This document shows, in pieces, positions 49,131 through 59,644 of a stretch of DNA of 64,000 nucleotides. Where the stretch lies: NCBI RefSeq assembly GCF_002954705.1, contig NZ_MSCO01000001.1:2031248-2095247 (forward strand), written 5' to 3'. Position numbers and translations under genes: made by a program. The notes under the pieces were generated by a model. That model was not told the DNA's origin. It did no database searches and saw only the letters and a program-made list of their open reading frames with translations. The stretch is from Aliivibrio sifiae. GTDB taxonomy: Bacteria > Pseudomonadota > Gammaproteobacteria > Enterobacterales > Vibrionaceae. Numbering within the stretch: the first letter of the stretch is position 1; the number at the start of each line of letters is the position of its first letter.

Positions 49131-49421
49131 TTATTGAAATTTTCTATATAACTGAACCGATTTTTTTGCATGGTTCAGTTTTTGATAATCTAAAGCAAAT
49201 TGTTGTCCTAAACCATTCATCTCATTGATAATTAGTTGAGTTCTTTCAATTGCAGCTTGCCATTCAGTAGAATGCACTATTTCTGACACTTTCATGCATT
49301 GATGCAAGAGTTGTTCCCGATCTGATAAAAAAACCGCCACTTGCTCAAAATTAATATCATCACATCGATATGAGATCTGTAGCTCTCGATCTAATTTTGC
49401 TAATTGTTGTAATAACACCAT
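49131..49421 (-). CDS. flaI: FlaI/FliT-like flagellar chaperone
   Basis: 96 aa from ATG 49421 (an adjacent TTG is possible), helical, no recognisable motif. The call rests on position between fliD and fliS, where Vibrio carries flaI, and on size similar to FliT, the FliD chaperone. Confidence 0.7.
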   Translation of the reverse strand: MVLLQQLAKLDRELQISYRCDDINFEQVAVFLSDREQLLHQCMKVSEIVHSTEWQAAIERTQLIINEMNGLGQQFALDYQKLNHAKKSVQLYRKFQ

Positions 49422-49481
49422 CAAAGATACCTATTATTAAAGACAGCTATTTATCGGTTTATTTTTTCTTAATCGCATTAA

Positions 49482-51452
49482 TTAACCTAACGCATTCTTC
49501 ATGCCTGACAACTGGGCTTTCATTTTTCCTGTCACATCTTGCATGTTGGCAAACTTATTACGAGTACGTTCTTGTAAGCTATCCATTCGACGGTCTAAGT
49601 CAACCTGCTGATCATTAAGGCGATAGTTTTGATCTCGCATCGTATTCATTCGTGTACGAATTGGACCACTCACCCCTGTCATGCTTTGAATAACATCTTC
49701 AACTTTCTTAGCAAAGCCTTTTGAACCATCAAAGAAAGTATGCAACTGACTGAAATTTTCATTCAATTGACGATCTAACATAGATTGGTTTATTTCAAGT
49801 GTGCCTTGCCGAGTTGTTGAAATACCAAGCTCTATCAGAGTTTTTATTCCTGTAGGAGCCGATTCGACTGGCGCGACAAATACAGATTTTAAGCGAGACT
49901 CAGCCGAACGGACGACACTGTCTCCCGCAAGTGGACCACTTTGACCTGTTGCCGGATCAAAACCACTCAATGCTTTGGTGGTTTCATAGAACTGATTGTA
50001 AGTATTAACAAATTGTTCGATAGCAGATTTTACGGTATCTCTATCAAATTGCACGTCTAAATCGATATGCTTGCTTGCTTCTGCTGTTGTACCTTTTAAA
50101 GTGATATCAACACCTTGAACCGCATCTTGAATAACATTGGTGTCACTGCTTATTCTTGCAACACCATCCAAGACCACTTTTGCACTGCTTGCCGATTGAA
50201 CTTCTTGAAGACCAGAATATAAAGGTTTGCGTGGACCTTCAGGTTTAATGGTCTCTACAACCTTTTCAATCGGTTCTAATTTTTCTTTTGCTATTTCTTT
50301 AATTGTTGGTGGCAGTTTTTCTACTTTTTCTTTTGCTATATCAACAATTTCTTTTTTCGGTGCTTCTTGCTGAGGCGCTTCGTAAGTAATGCCAGCAGCT
50401 TGGAACACCGTATCTGGCGTTTGTCCAATTTCTGCAAGCGCTTCTGCAGCGTCTTGATCGCCTTGCTTTGCCGCTTTAGCTAATTCAATCTTTTCATCTT
50501 CATTTGGAAGTGCCGCTTGCAGTGTTCCTGCAGTACGCTCACTCCATCCTGACATGCCAGATGTTGGATCGGTTGGATCTTCTAACGTCGCTAATGCCGC
50601 TGTTGCTTCTTGCTGCATCATGATTTCTTTAGCTGCTTTTTCTTCACGCGCAAGATCTCTATTCGCAACATCAATTAACGGTTTAAAATAAGCGTATTTT
50701 TCTTCATCACTCAGTTCAGGAACTTGTTCTTGAGTTAACGGTTCTCCCGCTTGTTGCGCCGCTATTTCAGGGGTATTTTGGTATTGAAGAAGTGTTGGAA
50801 TATCGAACTTAGTTGATACTGTAGGATCAAAATTTGGATTAAAGGCAAGACGATGAAGTTGATCGTTATACTCCGCATCAACTTCAATTTTTACTTTATG
50901 ACTTTCTCCAGGCTTATCTGATGCTAAGATAAGACGAGAACCACCATCGTCTTTTACGATAGAAGCTTGCACTCCAGGGTTAGATGGCGCGCTATTAATT
51001 TGTCTTAATAAATCGGTAATTTTATTATTTTTACCAATAACATCGATAGTGAAACTTTTGTCACCTAACGATATATCAAGTTTACCTGGACCAAATTTAG
51101 CACCATCACGAATTGGGGATGACGCTAATTTTTGAGCTTGAGCCAATTGTAAAACGTCAATGCTGTATCGACCAGCCAAGGCTTCAGGAGTCGCTGTTGC
51201 ACTTACGACTTCATCATCACTGCTTGAGATGGTTCGAGATGCAAAAGTATCCTCTTGGCGAAAAGTCGACATGAGATTTTTCATGGTATCTAACGATTCT
51301 TGCAGACGGCCGTAACCACTGATATTCGTGTCTATGTCTGAGCGCTCACGGTCGATGCGCTGCTGCTTTGGTAAGCGCTCGCTTTCAACTATTTTACCCA
51401 CCATAGAATTAATATCTAGGCCACCACCCATCCCCATCGGGCTCATACTCAT
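49482..51452 (-). CDS. fliD: Filament cap protein FliD
   Basis: 656 aa. FliD N-domain (LDINSMVGKIVESERLPKQQRIDRE) and C-domain (FDRDTVKSAIEQFVNTYNQFYETTKALSGFDPATGQSGPLAGD) flank an insertion of ~190 residues (about 230-420). The insertion is Ala/Glu/Lys/Pro-rich with repeated IAKEK-E-LPPTIKEIAKEKLEPIEK segments. Vibrio FliD is long, unlike the ~470 aa enteric form. It caps the filament and is needed for flagellin polymerisation. Confidence 0.93.
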   Translation of the reverse strand: MSMSPMGMGGGLDINSMVGKIVESERLPKQQRIDRERSDIDTNISGYGRLQESLDTMKNLMSTFRQEDTFASRTISSSDDEVVSATATPEALAGRYSIDVLQLAQAQKLASSPIRDGAKFGPGKLDISLGDKSFTIDVIGKNNKITDLLRQINSAPSNPGVQASIVKDDGGSRLILASDKPGESHKVKIEVDAEYNDQLHRLAFNPNFDPTVSTKFDIPTLLQYQNTPEIAAQQAGEPLTQEQVPELSDEEKYAYFKPLIDVANRDLAREEKAAKEIMMQQEATAALATLEDPTDPTSGMSGWSERTAGTLQAALPNEDEKIELAKAAKQGDQDAAEALAEIGQTPDTVFQAAGITYEAPQQEAPKKEIVDIAKEKVEKLPPTIKEIAKEKLEPIEKVVETIKPEGPRKPLYSGLQEVQSASSAKVVLDGVARISSDTNVIQDAVQGVDITLKGTTAEASKHIDLDVQFDRDTVKSAIEQFVNTYNQFYETTKALSGFDPATGQSGPLAGDSVVRSAESRLKSVFVAPVESAPTGIKTLIELGISTTRQGTLEINQSMLDRQLNENFSQLHTFFDGSKGFAKKVEDVIQSMTGVSGPIRTRMNTMRDQNYRLNDQQVDLDRRMDSLQERTRNKFANMQDVTGKMKAQLSGMKNALG

Positions 51453-51476
51453 GAAGCATTTTCCTCAGTTAACGTT

Positions 51477-51896
51477 TTATATCCTCTCAGCTATCAATCC
51501 AGAGGCACTGGCAGCTAATTCTCTAGCAACTTCCAACATTTTGTCATCGGGGATTTGACGGATAATTTCACCAGAGCTGATTTCACGAACGGTAATAACC
51601 TGCCGCCCTGATTCGTTATCTAAATGAAATGATAATCCTCGTCCCATGCTTTTAACGTATTCATTCAGCTCTTTTACTGCATGATGAATTTCTTCTTTCT
51701 TTTTCGTTTCAAGCTTTTGCTCTGCTTCTACTACAATCGCTTGGCTTGGCGTCAATGTTTCTAACGATTCGCTTGCTGCTATTTTATTTATAGTATTGAC
51801 AGATGATGTCGGTTGCTGATTAGAACTAGCAATTTGCGTGCCGTTATTGGAAGGTGAAGATGTGAGGACTGGTGAAGATACAAATGAGGGGTTCAT
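51477..51896 (-). CDS. flaG: FlaG, filament-associated protein
   Basis: 139 aa. A Ser/Asn/Thr-rich N-terminus is followed by the FlaG domain (LNEYVKSMGRGLSFHLDNESGRQVITVREISSGEIIRQIPDDKMLEVARELA). It affects filament length in other species. First gene of the fliD cluster; no clear sigma54 or sigma28 promoter was found in the gap before it. Confidence 0.9.
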   Translation of the reverse strand: MNPSFVSSPVLTSSPSNNGTQIASSNQQPTSSVNTINKIAASESLETLTPSQAIVVEAEQKLETKKKEEIHHAVKELNEYVKSMGRGLSFHLDNESGRQVITVREISSGEIIRQIPDDKMLEVARELAASASGLIAERI

Positions 51897-51916
51897 AACT
51901 CTTTCCTCCTAATACG

Positions 51917-51949
51917 AAAAAAGACAGCAGGAGAGCGGCCCTGCTGTCA
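51917..51949 (-). terminator. flaE terminator
   Basis: Minus-strand stem GACAGCAG / CTGCTGTC followed by TTTTTT, between flaE and flaG. Confidence 0.85.
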
Positions 51950-52020
51950 TATTTCAGTAAGTGGGTTGACGATGAAGCCGCCCACCTACCTATTTAGGTA
52001 TTATTAATTAATCGTGTAGA

Positions 52021-53157
52021 TTAACGTAATAGACCTAGAGCAGCGTTAGGCGCTTGCTTAGCTTGAGCTAAGATAGAAGAGCTTGCTTGCTGTAGGATTT
52101 GTGCTTTAGTCATTTCAGTTGTTTCTTTCGCGAAATCAACGTCTTTGATTTGGCTCTTAGCAGCAGAAACGTTTTCGTTAATGTTGTCTAAGTTGTTGAT
52201 TGTATGACCCATACGGTTTTGAGCAGCACCTAGCTCAGAACGGTGGCTATCAACAAATTTCATTGCTGCATCAACAACTGCTACTGCGTCTTGAGAACCA
52301 GCGACCGTTGTAACGTCGATGTTACCAACTGTTTTTTGAGCTTGAACAGCGTCAGACATACCAGTTTCGTTAGCTAGAGCACCAGAGAATTCGATTTCGC
52401 CTTCGATTGTACCTTTAGCTGCAAATACTTGCAGTTTGCCATCTTCACCAACAGATGCGCTAACTTTGTCAGTTTGGCCGTTGATGTATGTTGCTACTTC
52501 TTCGATATCGTCGCCAGCTTTAGCGTTGATAGAAACAGATTGCTCTTCACCCGCTTTGTCTGTGAAAGAAATAGTCATGTTTGCGTCTTTACCAGCAGTC
52601 CAACCAGCAGCAACACCTTCTTTAGCAGTGAAAGATTGGCCACCCATGTTTGCTTCGTCAGCACGTAGGTTATTTAGAGTAAGCATTACTGCTTCACCTG
52701 AATCTGCACCAACTTGGAAAGATTTAGTACCGAAGTTACCGTTAAGTAGACGTGTGCCACCAAAAGAAGTTGTTTCTGCGATACGGTTCATTTCATCAGA
52801 AAGAGCCGTTACTTCTTGTTGGATCGCGCTACGGTCAGCATCAGTGTTTGAACCATTTGACGATTGCAGTGCAAGATCACGTACACGAGAAAGGATGTTT
52901 GAAGTCTCTTTCATTGCGCCTTCAGCAGTTTGCATCATAGAGATACCGTCGTTTGCGTTACGAACCGCTACGTCTAGACCACGAGTTTGCGTGTTTAGAC
53001 GGTTAGAGATTTGTAGGCCAGCTGCATCATCTTTAGCACTGTTGATTTTGCTACCAGAAGACAGACGCTCCATTGATTGGTTAACGTCAGATGTTGCGCT
53101 GTTTAAGTAACGCTGTGCAGTCATTGCTGATACGTTAGTATTTACTGTAATAGACAT
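52021..53157 (-). CDS. flaE: Polar flagellin FlaE
   Basis: 378 aa. Conserved D0/D1 ends ([41 protein letters not shown]) and a variable middle with the [16 protein letters not shown] motif shared by all five paralogues. Exported by the flagellar type III system without a signal peptide. The name is by position, by analogy with the A. fischeri flaABCDE cluster. Confidence 0.9.
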   Translation of the reverse strand: MSITVNTNVSAMTAQRYLNSATSDVNQSMERLSSGSKINSAKDDAAGLQISNRLNTQTRGLDVAVRNANDGISMMQTAEGAMKETSNILSRVRDLALQSSNGSNTDADRSAIQQEVTALSDEMNRIAETTSFGGTRLLNGNFGTKSFQVGADSGEAVMLTLNNLRADEANMGGQSFTAKEGVAAGWTAGKDANMTISFTDKAGEEQSVSINAKAGDDIEEVATYINGQTDKVSASVGEDGKLQVFAAKGTIEGEIEFSGALANETGMSDAVQAQKTVGNIDVTTVAGSQDAVAVVDAAMKFVDSHRSELGAAQNRMGHTINNLDNINENVSAAKSQIKDVDFAKETTEMTKAQILQQASSSILAQAKQAPNAALGLLR

Positions 53158-53235
53158 AAATAGATCTCCTAAGGAAAATTGTACAACAGTGGTTTGGTCT
53201 CATCCTCCAAACCAGCTATTGATTCTCACATATAT

Positions 53236-53262
53236 TTATAAAGCGTATCTCTATGCACTTTG
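53236..53262 (-). promoter_or_regulatory. Weak sigma28-like promoter of flaE
   Basis: Minus-strand CAAAGTGC-N11-CTTTATAA: correct spacer and distance (~73 nt from start to ATG) but only half of the -10 box matches GCCGATAA. Confidence 0.3.
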
Positions 53263-53401
53263 TAGACTCTCACCTCTACAAAATACATGCGGAATAGCCT
53301 AAGTTAATTTTAAAAGGTAAGTCAGACTCACTTATGACCTGTTGGGAAGGAACTCAGCGTGTCGCATAAATTCCCATTCTCACAAGTATTTACTATGCTT
53401 A

Positions 53402-54529
53402 TTAGCCCAACAGGCCTAATGCTGCATTTGGTGCCTGCTTAGCTTGAGCAAGGATAGACGAGCTCGCTTGTTGCAGGATTTGAGCTTTCGTCATTGCTGT
53501 CGTTTCTTTAGCAAAATCAACATCTTTGATTTGGCTGTTAGACGCATTAACGTTCTCATTAATATTTTCTAAGTTGTTGATAGCGTGACCAAAGCGGTTT
53601 TGGAAAGCACCTAGGTCAGCACGGTTTGAGTCAACGTATTCCATAGCTGAATCAAGAATAGCAACCGCTTTTTGTGAACCACCCACGGTAGTTACATCGA
53701 TGCTTTTCACTGTATCGGCAACTTTATTACCCATACCTAATTCATTGCTTAATGAACCACTAAACTCAATGTCTGTTGCTTCTGCTGCTGCGAATACTTG
53801 CAGCTTGCCATCTTCAGTAACAGATGCGTTGATTGCGTTGCTTTGACCATTGATGTAAGTCGCTACTTCTTCAATATCATCGCCTGCTTTTGCATTGATT
53901 GAGATATTTTGCTCTTTGCCTTCTTTATCGACAAAGTTCATTGTTAATTCTGTGTTTTCTGCACTTACTGACCAATTTGCATCTTTACCTTCTGTCGCTG
54001 AGTAAGTATGTCCCCCCATCGCTGTTGTATCAGAACGCATGTTATTCAGTGTTAGCATTACCGCTTCACCTGAATCGGAACCGATTTGGAAAGATTTAGT
54101 ACCAAACTGACCATTTAGTAGGCGAGAGCCACCAAACGATGTTGTTTCTGCAATACGGTTTAATTCGTCATTCAAAGCGACCACTTCTTCTTGAATCGCA
54201 GTACGGTCAGCATGTGTATTTGAACCGTTTGAAGATTGAAGTGATAAATCACGCATACGTTGAAGGATGTTCGTTGTTTCGTTCATCGCACCTTCAGCAG
54301 TTTGCGCCATTGAGATACCATCATTTGCATTTCGAACTGCCACATCTAAGCCGCGAGCTTGAGAAGTTAGACGGTTTGAAATTTGTAGGCCAGCCGCATC
54401 ATCTTTTGCACTGTTAATTTTAAGACCAGAAGACAAGCGCTCCATTGAGCTGTTTAGGTCATTCGTTGCGCTGTTTAAGTAACGCTGTGCAGTCATTGCT
54501 GATACGTTTGTGTTTACATTGATAGCCAT
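53402..54529 (-). CDS. flaD: Polar flagellin FlaD
   Basis: 375 aa, same architecture as its neighbours: conserved N-terminal ~150 and C-terminal ~100 residues, variable centre (about 165-280). It ends ALGLLG. It has a sigma28-like promoter. No clear terminator follows; a distant inverted repeat CCTGTTGGG (53338) / CCCAACAGG (53406) is the only candidate structure. Confidence 0.9.
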   Translation of the reverse strand: MAINVNTNVSAMTAQRYLNSATNDLNSSMERLSSGLKINSAKDDAAGLQISNRLTSQARGLDVAVRNANDGISMAQTAEGAMNETTNILQRMRDLSLQSSNGSNTHADRTAIQEEVVALNDELNRIAETTSFGGSRLLNGQFGTKSFQIGSDSGEAVMLTLNNMRSDTTAMGGHTYSATEGKDANWSVSAENTELTMNFVDKEGKEQNISINAKAGDDIEEVATYINGQSNAINASVTEDGKLQVFAAAEATDIEFSGSLSNELGMGNKVADTVKSIDVTTVGGSQKAVAILDSAMEYVDSNRADLGAFQNRFGHAINNLENINENVNASNSQIKDVDFAKETTAMTKAQILQQASSSILAQAKQAPNAALGLLG

Positions 54530-54606
54530 AATTTATTTCTCCACTTTGGTTCCGAATCACTCCGCTCCTGGACCGGAAACCGTATTAATCATCGTTGATA
54601 CTTAAC

Positions 54607-54633
54607 TTAACGACCGCGTTTTGAATTACTTTA
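54607..54633 (-). promoter_or_regulatory. sigma28-like promoter of flaD
   Basis: Minus-strand TAAAGTAA-N11-GTCGTTAA, compared with TAAAGTTT-N11-GCCGATAA. The predicted start is ~70 nt before flaD. Confidence 0.6.
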
Positions 54634-54843
54634 GAAAAACTTTTAATTTTTTAAGTTTTTCTTTTTAAAGAATTTTCAAGCGATTTTCTTAATCGTCATG
54701 CCTTGTAATTAAGTTATCGCTCGCGTTCGGAAACTCTTTAGAGAAAAATGCAAAAAAATCGAAAATAATTTAAATATCAGGTTAAATGTGAGGGAAATCA
54801 CTTACTTTAGAGAGAAATAAATATTTATTGATGGTTTTACAAA
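54634..54843. other. AT-rich spacer upstream of the flaD promoter
   Basis: A/T-rich non-coding sequence between the flaC terminator and the flaD promoter. No further element seen. Confidence 0.5.
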
Positions 54844-54873
54844 CAAAAAAAGCCGAGGCAAGCCCCGGCTTTG
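54844..54873 (-). terminator. flaC terminator
   Basis: Minus-strand AAAGCCGGGG / GCCTCGGCTTT-type stem (AGCCG / CGGCT core) followed by seven T. Confidence 0.85.
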
Positions 54874-54929
54874 GTATAGTGTGAGAGCACTATTACCTTA
54901 GAAGTAAGTAATTATTCTTAACGAGCTAA

Positions 54930-56063
54930 TTATCTCAGTAAACCAAGTGCAGCATTAGGTGCTTGCTTAGCTTGAGCTAAAATAGATGAACTTGCCTGTT
55001 GAAGAATTTGAGCTTTTGTCATTTCTGTCGTTTCTTTAGCAAAATCGACGTCTTTAATACGACTATTTGATGCAGATACATTTTCATTAATGCTATCTAA
55101 GTTTGAAATTGCGTGATTAAAGCGGTTTTGAAATGCACCAAGATCTGCTCGGTTAGAATCGACAAACTGCATTGCCGCATCTAGAATAGCAACGGCCTTT
55201 TGTGAACCACCAACAGTCGTTACATCAATGCTTTTTACGGTTTCAGCTTGAGCTGTACCCATATTTAATTCGCCAGCAAGAGAACCACCGAAGCTCACCT
55301 CCCCTTGAACTTTATCATTAGAGGTAACAATTTGAAGCTCACCCTTTTCTGATACAGAGGCATTAATTGAATCTGTTTGACCATTAATATACGTCGCTAC
55401 TTGTTCGATATCATCGCCAGCTTTCGCATTAATCGTTAGTTCTTTCTCTTCACCCGCGTTGTTTAAAAACGACACAGTTAGTTCTGATTTCTCAGCATTT
55501 ACTGACCAATCAGCGCCCAGCTCTGTTTCTGCTTTATAACTTGTTCCGCCCATTGATGCCGAGTCTGAACGCATGTTATTTAAACTAAGCATTACCCCTT
55601 CACCAGAATCAGCACCGATTTGGAATGACTTTGTACCAAATTGACCATTTAGAAGGCGAGAGCCACCAAACGACGTTGTTTCTGCGATACGGTTTAACTC
55701 ATCATTTAATGCGCCAACCTCTTGTTGAATCGCTTCACGATCAGCTGAAGTATTTGAACCATTTGAAGATTGAAGAGATAAATCACGCATACGTTGAAGG
55801 ATGTTTGTCGATTCATTCATCGCACCTTCAGCTGTTTGTGCAATTGAAATACCGTCGTTTGCATTACGTACTGCTACATCTAAACCACGAGATTGTGACG
55901 TTAAACGGTTTGAGATTTGTAAACCTGCCGCATCGTCTTTTGCACTGTTAATTTTATAGCCAGAAGATAAGCGTTCCATTGATTTATTTACGCCATCCGT
56001 TGCACTATTCAGGTAACGCTGAGCTGTCATTGCCGATACGTTAGTATTTACTGTAATTGACAT
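54930..56063 (-). CDS. flaC: Polar flagellin FlaC
   Basis: 377 aa flagellin with the shared ends and a variable middle; very similar to FlaD in the N-terminal 160 residues ([23 protein letters not shown]). It ends ALGLLR. It has its own terminator and promoter, so it is monocistronic. Confidence 0.9.
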   Translation of the reverse strand: MSITVNTNVSAMTAQRYLNSATDGVNKSMERLSSGYKINSAKDDAAGLQISNRLTSQSRGLDVAVRNANDGISIAQTAEGAMNESTNILQRMRDLSLQSSNGSNTSADREAIQQEVGALNDELNRIAETTSFGGSRLLNGQFGTKSFQIGADSGEGVMLSLNNMRSDSASMGGTSYKAETELGADWSVNAEKSELTVSFLNNAGEEKELTINAKAGDDIEQVATYINGQTDSINASVSEKGELQIVTSNDKVQGEVSFGGSLAGELNMGTAQAETVKSIDVTTVGGSQKAVAILDAAMQFVDSNRADLGAFQNRFNHAISNLDSINENVSASNSRIKDVDFAKETTEMTKAQILQQASSSILAQAKQAPNAALGLLR

Positions 56064-56164
56064 AGTTGTATCTCCGTTTAGTTTTCCGATTGTTTTCCGT
56101 TTTCGGAAAACTGAGCTTCATTATTTGGAACTAACAATGTTGCCATTAGCGCCTGATACTTAAT

Positions 56165-56191
56165 GTAACGACGGTTAAAAATAAACCTTTA
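56165..56191 (-). promoter_or_regulatory. sigma28-like promoter of flaC
   Basis: Minus-strand TAAAGGTT-N11-GTCGTTAC. Same spacer as at flaB and flaD; the predicted start is ~95 nt before flaC. Confidence 0.55.
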
Positions 56192-56364
56192 TTGATTTTC
56201 TTATAAAATTATCGATTACTTTATGAACTATGATCGTGCTTCAAAGTTTTTTAAATTTGACAGAAAAATAGCTAAAGTTTTATGTTTATCATTAAAACCC
56301 CTTAAGCTATTGATATAAAAGAAATCTACTCAAGTTCTCATTAATAAATACCTTTTTACAGATG

Positions 56365-56392
56365 AAAAAAAACCAGCAAACGCTGGTTTTTT
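56365..56392 (-). terminator. flaB terminator
   Basis: AAAACCAGC-AAAC-GCTGGTTTT: a 9-bp stem with A and T tracts on both sides, just after flaB. Confidence 0.85.
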
Positions 56393-56410
56393 ATACGTAA
56401 AGAACTAAAA

Positions 56411-57544
56411 CTACCCAAGCAGCTTTAAAGCGACATCAGGTGCTTGCTTAGCTTGAGCCAATATTGTTGAACTCACTTGTTGTAATATCTGAGCTTTCAT
56501 CATTTCAACTGTTTCTTTAGCAAAATCAGTATCTTCAATACGACTGTTCGATGCCGAGATGTTCTCATTAATATTATTTAGATTATTAATCGCATGACCA
56601 AAACGATTTTGAAAAGCACCTAAAGTAGCACGTTCTTTATCAACAAACCCCATTGCCGCATCTAACGTTGCAATGGCTTTTTGAGAACCACCAACACTGG
56701 TTAAATCTAAATCATTAACTGTATCAAATACCGCCCCACCAATAGCAAGTTCTGCTGATAAAGAGCCACCAAAGGTCACTGCACTTGAGACTAGATCTCC
56801 GGCAGTAAATAACTGCAACTGACCTTTTTCATCTACGGATGCTTGAACGGTATCATTCTGTCCATTGATGTAAGTGGCTAACTCTTCAATATCATCGCCA
56901 GCTTTCGCTTCTATCGTAATCTCTTGAGCTTTTCCATTTTCATCAGCAAATGACATTGTTAAAGTTTGCTCACCTTCAGGTACAGTCCAACCTTTATTAA
57001 GCTGATTTTGTGAGGTGTAATGAAAACCACCCATCGCTAAGGTATCAGAGCGCATACTACCTAAAGTAAGTTGAACCGCTTCACCTGCATTAGCACCTAT
57101 CTGGAAGGTTGATGTCCCAAATTGGCCATTCAATAAACGACGGCCACCAAAAGAAGTTGTTTCTGCAATGCGATTTAATTCATCATTTAAAGCATCAGCT
57201 TCTTCTTGGATCGCTTGTCTATCTTGCAAGGAATTTGAACCATTAGATGACTGCAAGGCTAAATCGCGCATACGCTGAAGGATGTTAGTCGATTCGTTCA
57301 TCGCCCCTTCCGCCGTTTGAGCAATAGAGATCCCATCATTGGCATTACGGACAGCAACATTTAAACCGCTCATTTGAGCTTGCAGTCGATTGGATATTTG
57401 TAACCCTGCCGCATCATCTTTCGCGCTATTAATACGCTTACCCGAAGAAAGGCGTTCCATTGACTGGTTTAAATGCTCCGTCGCTTGATTCAAATATCGC
57501 TGTGCCGTCATGGCAGACACATTGGTGTTTACTGTCACTGTCAT
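56411..57544 (-). CDS. flaB: Polar flagellin FlaB (divergent)
   Basis: 377 aa. It keeps the flagellin fold, but the usually invariant C-terminus is altered: [30 protein letters not shown] compared with [29 protein letters not shown] in FlaC-E. The N-terminal core also differs ([17 protein letters not shown]). It has the best sigma28 promoter of the group. Confidence 0.88.
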   Translation of the reverse strand: MTVTVNTNVSAMTAQRYLNQATEHLNQSMERLSSGKRINSAKDDAAGLQISNRLQAQMSGLNVAVRNANDGISIAQTAEGAMNESTNILQRMRDLALQSSNGSNSLQDRQAIQEEADALNDELNRIAETTSFGGRRLLNGQFGTSTFQIGANAGEAVQLTLGSMRSDTLAMGGFHYTSQNQLNKGWTVPEGEQTLTMSFADENGKAQEITIEAKAGDDIEELATYINGQNDTVQASVDEKGQLQLFTAGDLVSSAVTFGGSLSAELAIGGAVFDTVNDLDLTSVGGSQKAIATLDAAMGFVDKERATLGAFQNRFGHAINNLNNINENISASNSRIEDTDFAKETVEMMKAQILQQVSSTILAQAKQAPDVALKLLG

Positions 57545-57603
57545 AATGACCTCTCAATAAAATAGCTCTTTGCTGATATAGCAAAGCAGACTCTTATAAC
57601 GCT

Positions 57604-57630
57604 TTATCGGCATAAAAAAAATAAACTTAA
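57604..57630 (-). promoter_or_regulatory. sigma28 promoter of flaB
   Basis: Minus-strand TTAAGTTT-N11-GCCGATAA, with a perfect -10 box. The predicted start is ~53 nt before flaB. Confidence 0.85.
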
Positions 57631-57675
57631 GAGAAAAAGGATAGACAATACTTGAGAGGTAAGTAGAAAAGGGTA

Positions 57676-57691
57676 GCCCCAATTAAGGGGC
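57676..57691. other. Short hairpin between flaB promoter and flaA
   Basis: GCCCC-AATTAA-GGGGC perfect palindrome, ~45 bp upstream of the flaB promoter. It could be a weak terminator for flaA readthrough or a regulator site. Confidence 0.4.
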
Positions 57692-57774
57692 ATAAAGCTA
57701 GGTTGGTTTTTTATGAGGAGATCTGTGAGAAGAACACAAAAAACCAGTTACCTGAAGCTTGCACAACAATCAAA

Positions 57775-57815
57775 TGAACAAGAGGATGATGAGAGATGAG
57801 AGCACCTCTTGTTCA
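57775..57815 (-). terminator. Hairpin after flaA
   Basis: TGAACAAGAGG / CCTCTTGTTCA perfect 11-bp stem, 19-nt loop, 26 bp after the flaA stop. The T tract is poor, so it may stabilise mRNA rather than terminate. Confidence 0.5.
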
Positions 57816-57840
57816 CTCAGATGACTGTTGTTAGTTACTA

Positions 57841-58980
57841 TTACTGCAGTAATTTTAGTGCAGCGTTTGGTAACTGTTTCGCTTGAGCAAGAATAGACGT
57901 ACTAGACTGCTGAAGGATTTGTGCTTTTGTCATGTTTGTTGTTTCTTTAGCAAAATCAGTATCTTTGATTCGGCTGTTAGAAGCAGACACATTCTCTTGA
58001 ATGTTTGACAAGTTGTTTATACTGTGACCTAAACGGTTTTGTTTAGCACCTAAATCAGCACGTTCGCGATCGATGTAAGCAAGTGCTGAATCAATAACGC
58101 CAACAGATGCTTGAGCATCACCAACAGAAGTTACGTCAAGTTTATCAACGGTAGCTTTCATACCAGAACCGCTAGCTAAGCCTAGTTCAGTAGCAAGGTT
58201 ACCAGATACTGCTAACTCACCTTCAATAGATGGTTCAGCAACAAACAATTGAAGTTTACCTTCATCGCCAACAGATGCAGAGATCTTGTCTGATTGACCG
58301 TTGATGTAAGTCGCCAATTCTTCGATATCATCACCTGCTTTAGCACTAATATCGATAGAAACAGCTTCACCCTTTTTAGTTGTGAATTCTAATTTCAGGT
58401 CATTTTTGCCAGGTTCTACGTTCCAAGATGCATCTTTGCCGTTTTCAGAAACAAAACGTTGTCCCCCCATGCTGGCATCATCAGCACGAACTGAAGGTAA
58501 CTTGATTAGAATAGCTTCACCAGCGTTAGCACCAATTTGGAATGCTGATTCGCCGAACTGACCATTAAGTAGGCGACGACCACCAAAAGAGGTTGTTTCA
58601 GCAATACGGTTTATTTCATCAGAAAGAGCATGCACTTCTTCTTGGATAGAAGAACGATCTTGGTCTGAGTTAGAACCATTTGCCGCTTGTAGTGATAAAT
58701 CACGCATACGTTGAAGGATATTTGTCGATTCGTTCATCGCACCTTCAGCCGTTTGAGCGATAGAGATACCATCGTTCGCATTACGCACAGCAACGTCAAG
58801 ACCGCGAGTCTGCGCTGTTAAACGGTTAGAAATTTGTAGACCAGCAGCGTCATCTTTTGCGCTGTTGATTTTAGTACCTGAAGACAAACGCTCCATTGAG
58901 TTGTTTAGATCGTTCGTTGCGTTATTTAGGTAACGCTGCGCAGTCATCGCAGATACGTTAGTATTTACATTTACAGCCAT
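57841..58980 (-). CDS. flaA: Polar flagellin FlaA (major, sigma54-type)
   Basis: 379 aa flagellin, with C-terminal [25 protein letters not shown] differing from FlaC-E. It is the first flagellin after flgL and the only one with a sigma54-type promoter, matching A. fischeri and V. cholerae FlaA, the essential flagellin. Confidence 0.9.
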   Translation of the reverse strand: MAVNVNTNVSAMTAQRYLNNATNDLNNSMERLSSGTKINSAKDDAAGLQISNRLTAQTRGLDVAVRNANDGISIAQTAEGAMNESTNILQRMRDLSLQAANGSNSDQDRSSIQEEVHALSDEINRIAETTSFGGRRLLNGQFGESAFQIGANAGEAILIKLPSVRADDASMGGQRFVSENGKDASWNVEPGKNDLKLEFTTKKGEAVSIDISAKAGDDIEELATYINGQSDKISASVGDEGKLQLFVAEPSIEGELAVSGNLATELGLASGSGMKATVDKLDVTSVGDAQASVGVIDSALAYIDRERADLGAKQNRLGHSINNLSNIQENVSASNSRIKDTDFAKETTNMTKAQILQQSSTSILAQAKQLPNAALKLLQ

Positions 58981-59188
58981 CGTTGCTCTCCTTTAGCTTC
59001 GTTTTCACGAAATCTAATTTCTGCTCTATTCAGAAATATTTAAAATTCATAGTTAAATATCAGCCACAATTGGCTAATGTTTTTCAATGTCATGTAATTT
59101 AATTTACATATCAAGTCTCATGCCAAGATGAGAAGAAAATACATACATTAATGACTGACATACAAAAGCAAAAAGAGTAACTCTACTT

Positions 59189-59204
59189 TGCCACTGTCAT
59201 GCCA
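59189..59204 (-). promoter_or_regulatory. sigma54 promoter of flaA
   Basis: Minus-strand TGGCAT-GACAG-TGGCA with GG-N10-GC spacing; the -12 box has one mismatch (TGGCA for TTGCA). The predicted leader is ~200 nt. Confidence 0.65.
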
Positions 59205-59386
59205 CTATTTACCATTGGCAAACTGTGAGCGTCTCAGTCATAGTTATTAATTAGCATAAGCTGTGCCAATTTTAGTAAAAAATACATTTTAAATAAAAAA
59301 AAACAATCAACTTATACAATTTCAATAAGTTAAATAGGGTTATTCAGTGTTATTTAACTCTTAACTTTACTATCTGAATTATTTTT

Positions 59387-59550
59387 TTGCCGCTTTTCAA
59401 GTCGATTTGCCGCTCTTTCCTCTTTAATGCTTCCGTCGTATCTATCTTTATTTATATAAGAAAAACAAAATTCTTATTCATCCCAAAAATAAGTACTTAT
59501 ACATAATCAAAGACACATCAACTGCGGCAAAAAACAAAGAGAAACGGCAA
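59387..59550. promoter_or_regulatory. Phased TTGCCG motifs upstream of flaA (candidate enhancer)
   Basis: TTGCCGC occurs at 59387 and 59407 (20 bp apart) on the plus strand, and on the minus strand as GCGGCAA at 59524 and ACGGCAA at 59544 (again 20 bp apart). All lie 180-360 bp upstream of the flaA sigma54 promoter in otherwise A/T-rich DNA. They are candidate FlrC sites. Confidence 0.4.
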
Positions 59551-59596
59551 TTCATTTCCCATATAAAAACTTATTATTCATACAGTTAAATTTAAA

Positions 59597-59627
59597 ACAA
59601 AAAAGCCTAGCATCTCAGCTAGGCTTG
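59597..59627 (-). terminator. flgKL terminator
   Basis: Stem AGCCTAG / CTAGGCT with TTTTTTG on the minus strand, just after flgL. Confidence 0.85.
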
Positions 59628-59644
59628 TCATCAAACTTGTTAAT

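Noticed and set aside
52436-53110. 224-codon plus-strand ORF opposite flaE
   Set aside because: Antisense shadow of a strongly conserved flagellin gene; its product has no recognisable domain and similar antisense ORFs occur opposite the other flagellins.
52021-58980. Recent tandem duplication of flagellin genes
   Set aside because: The paralogues differ clearly in central domains, promoters and terminators, so they are old; only the conserved ends look similar.
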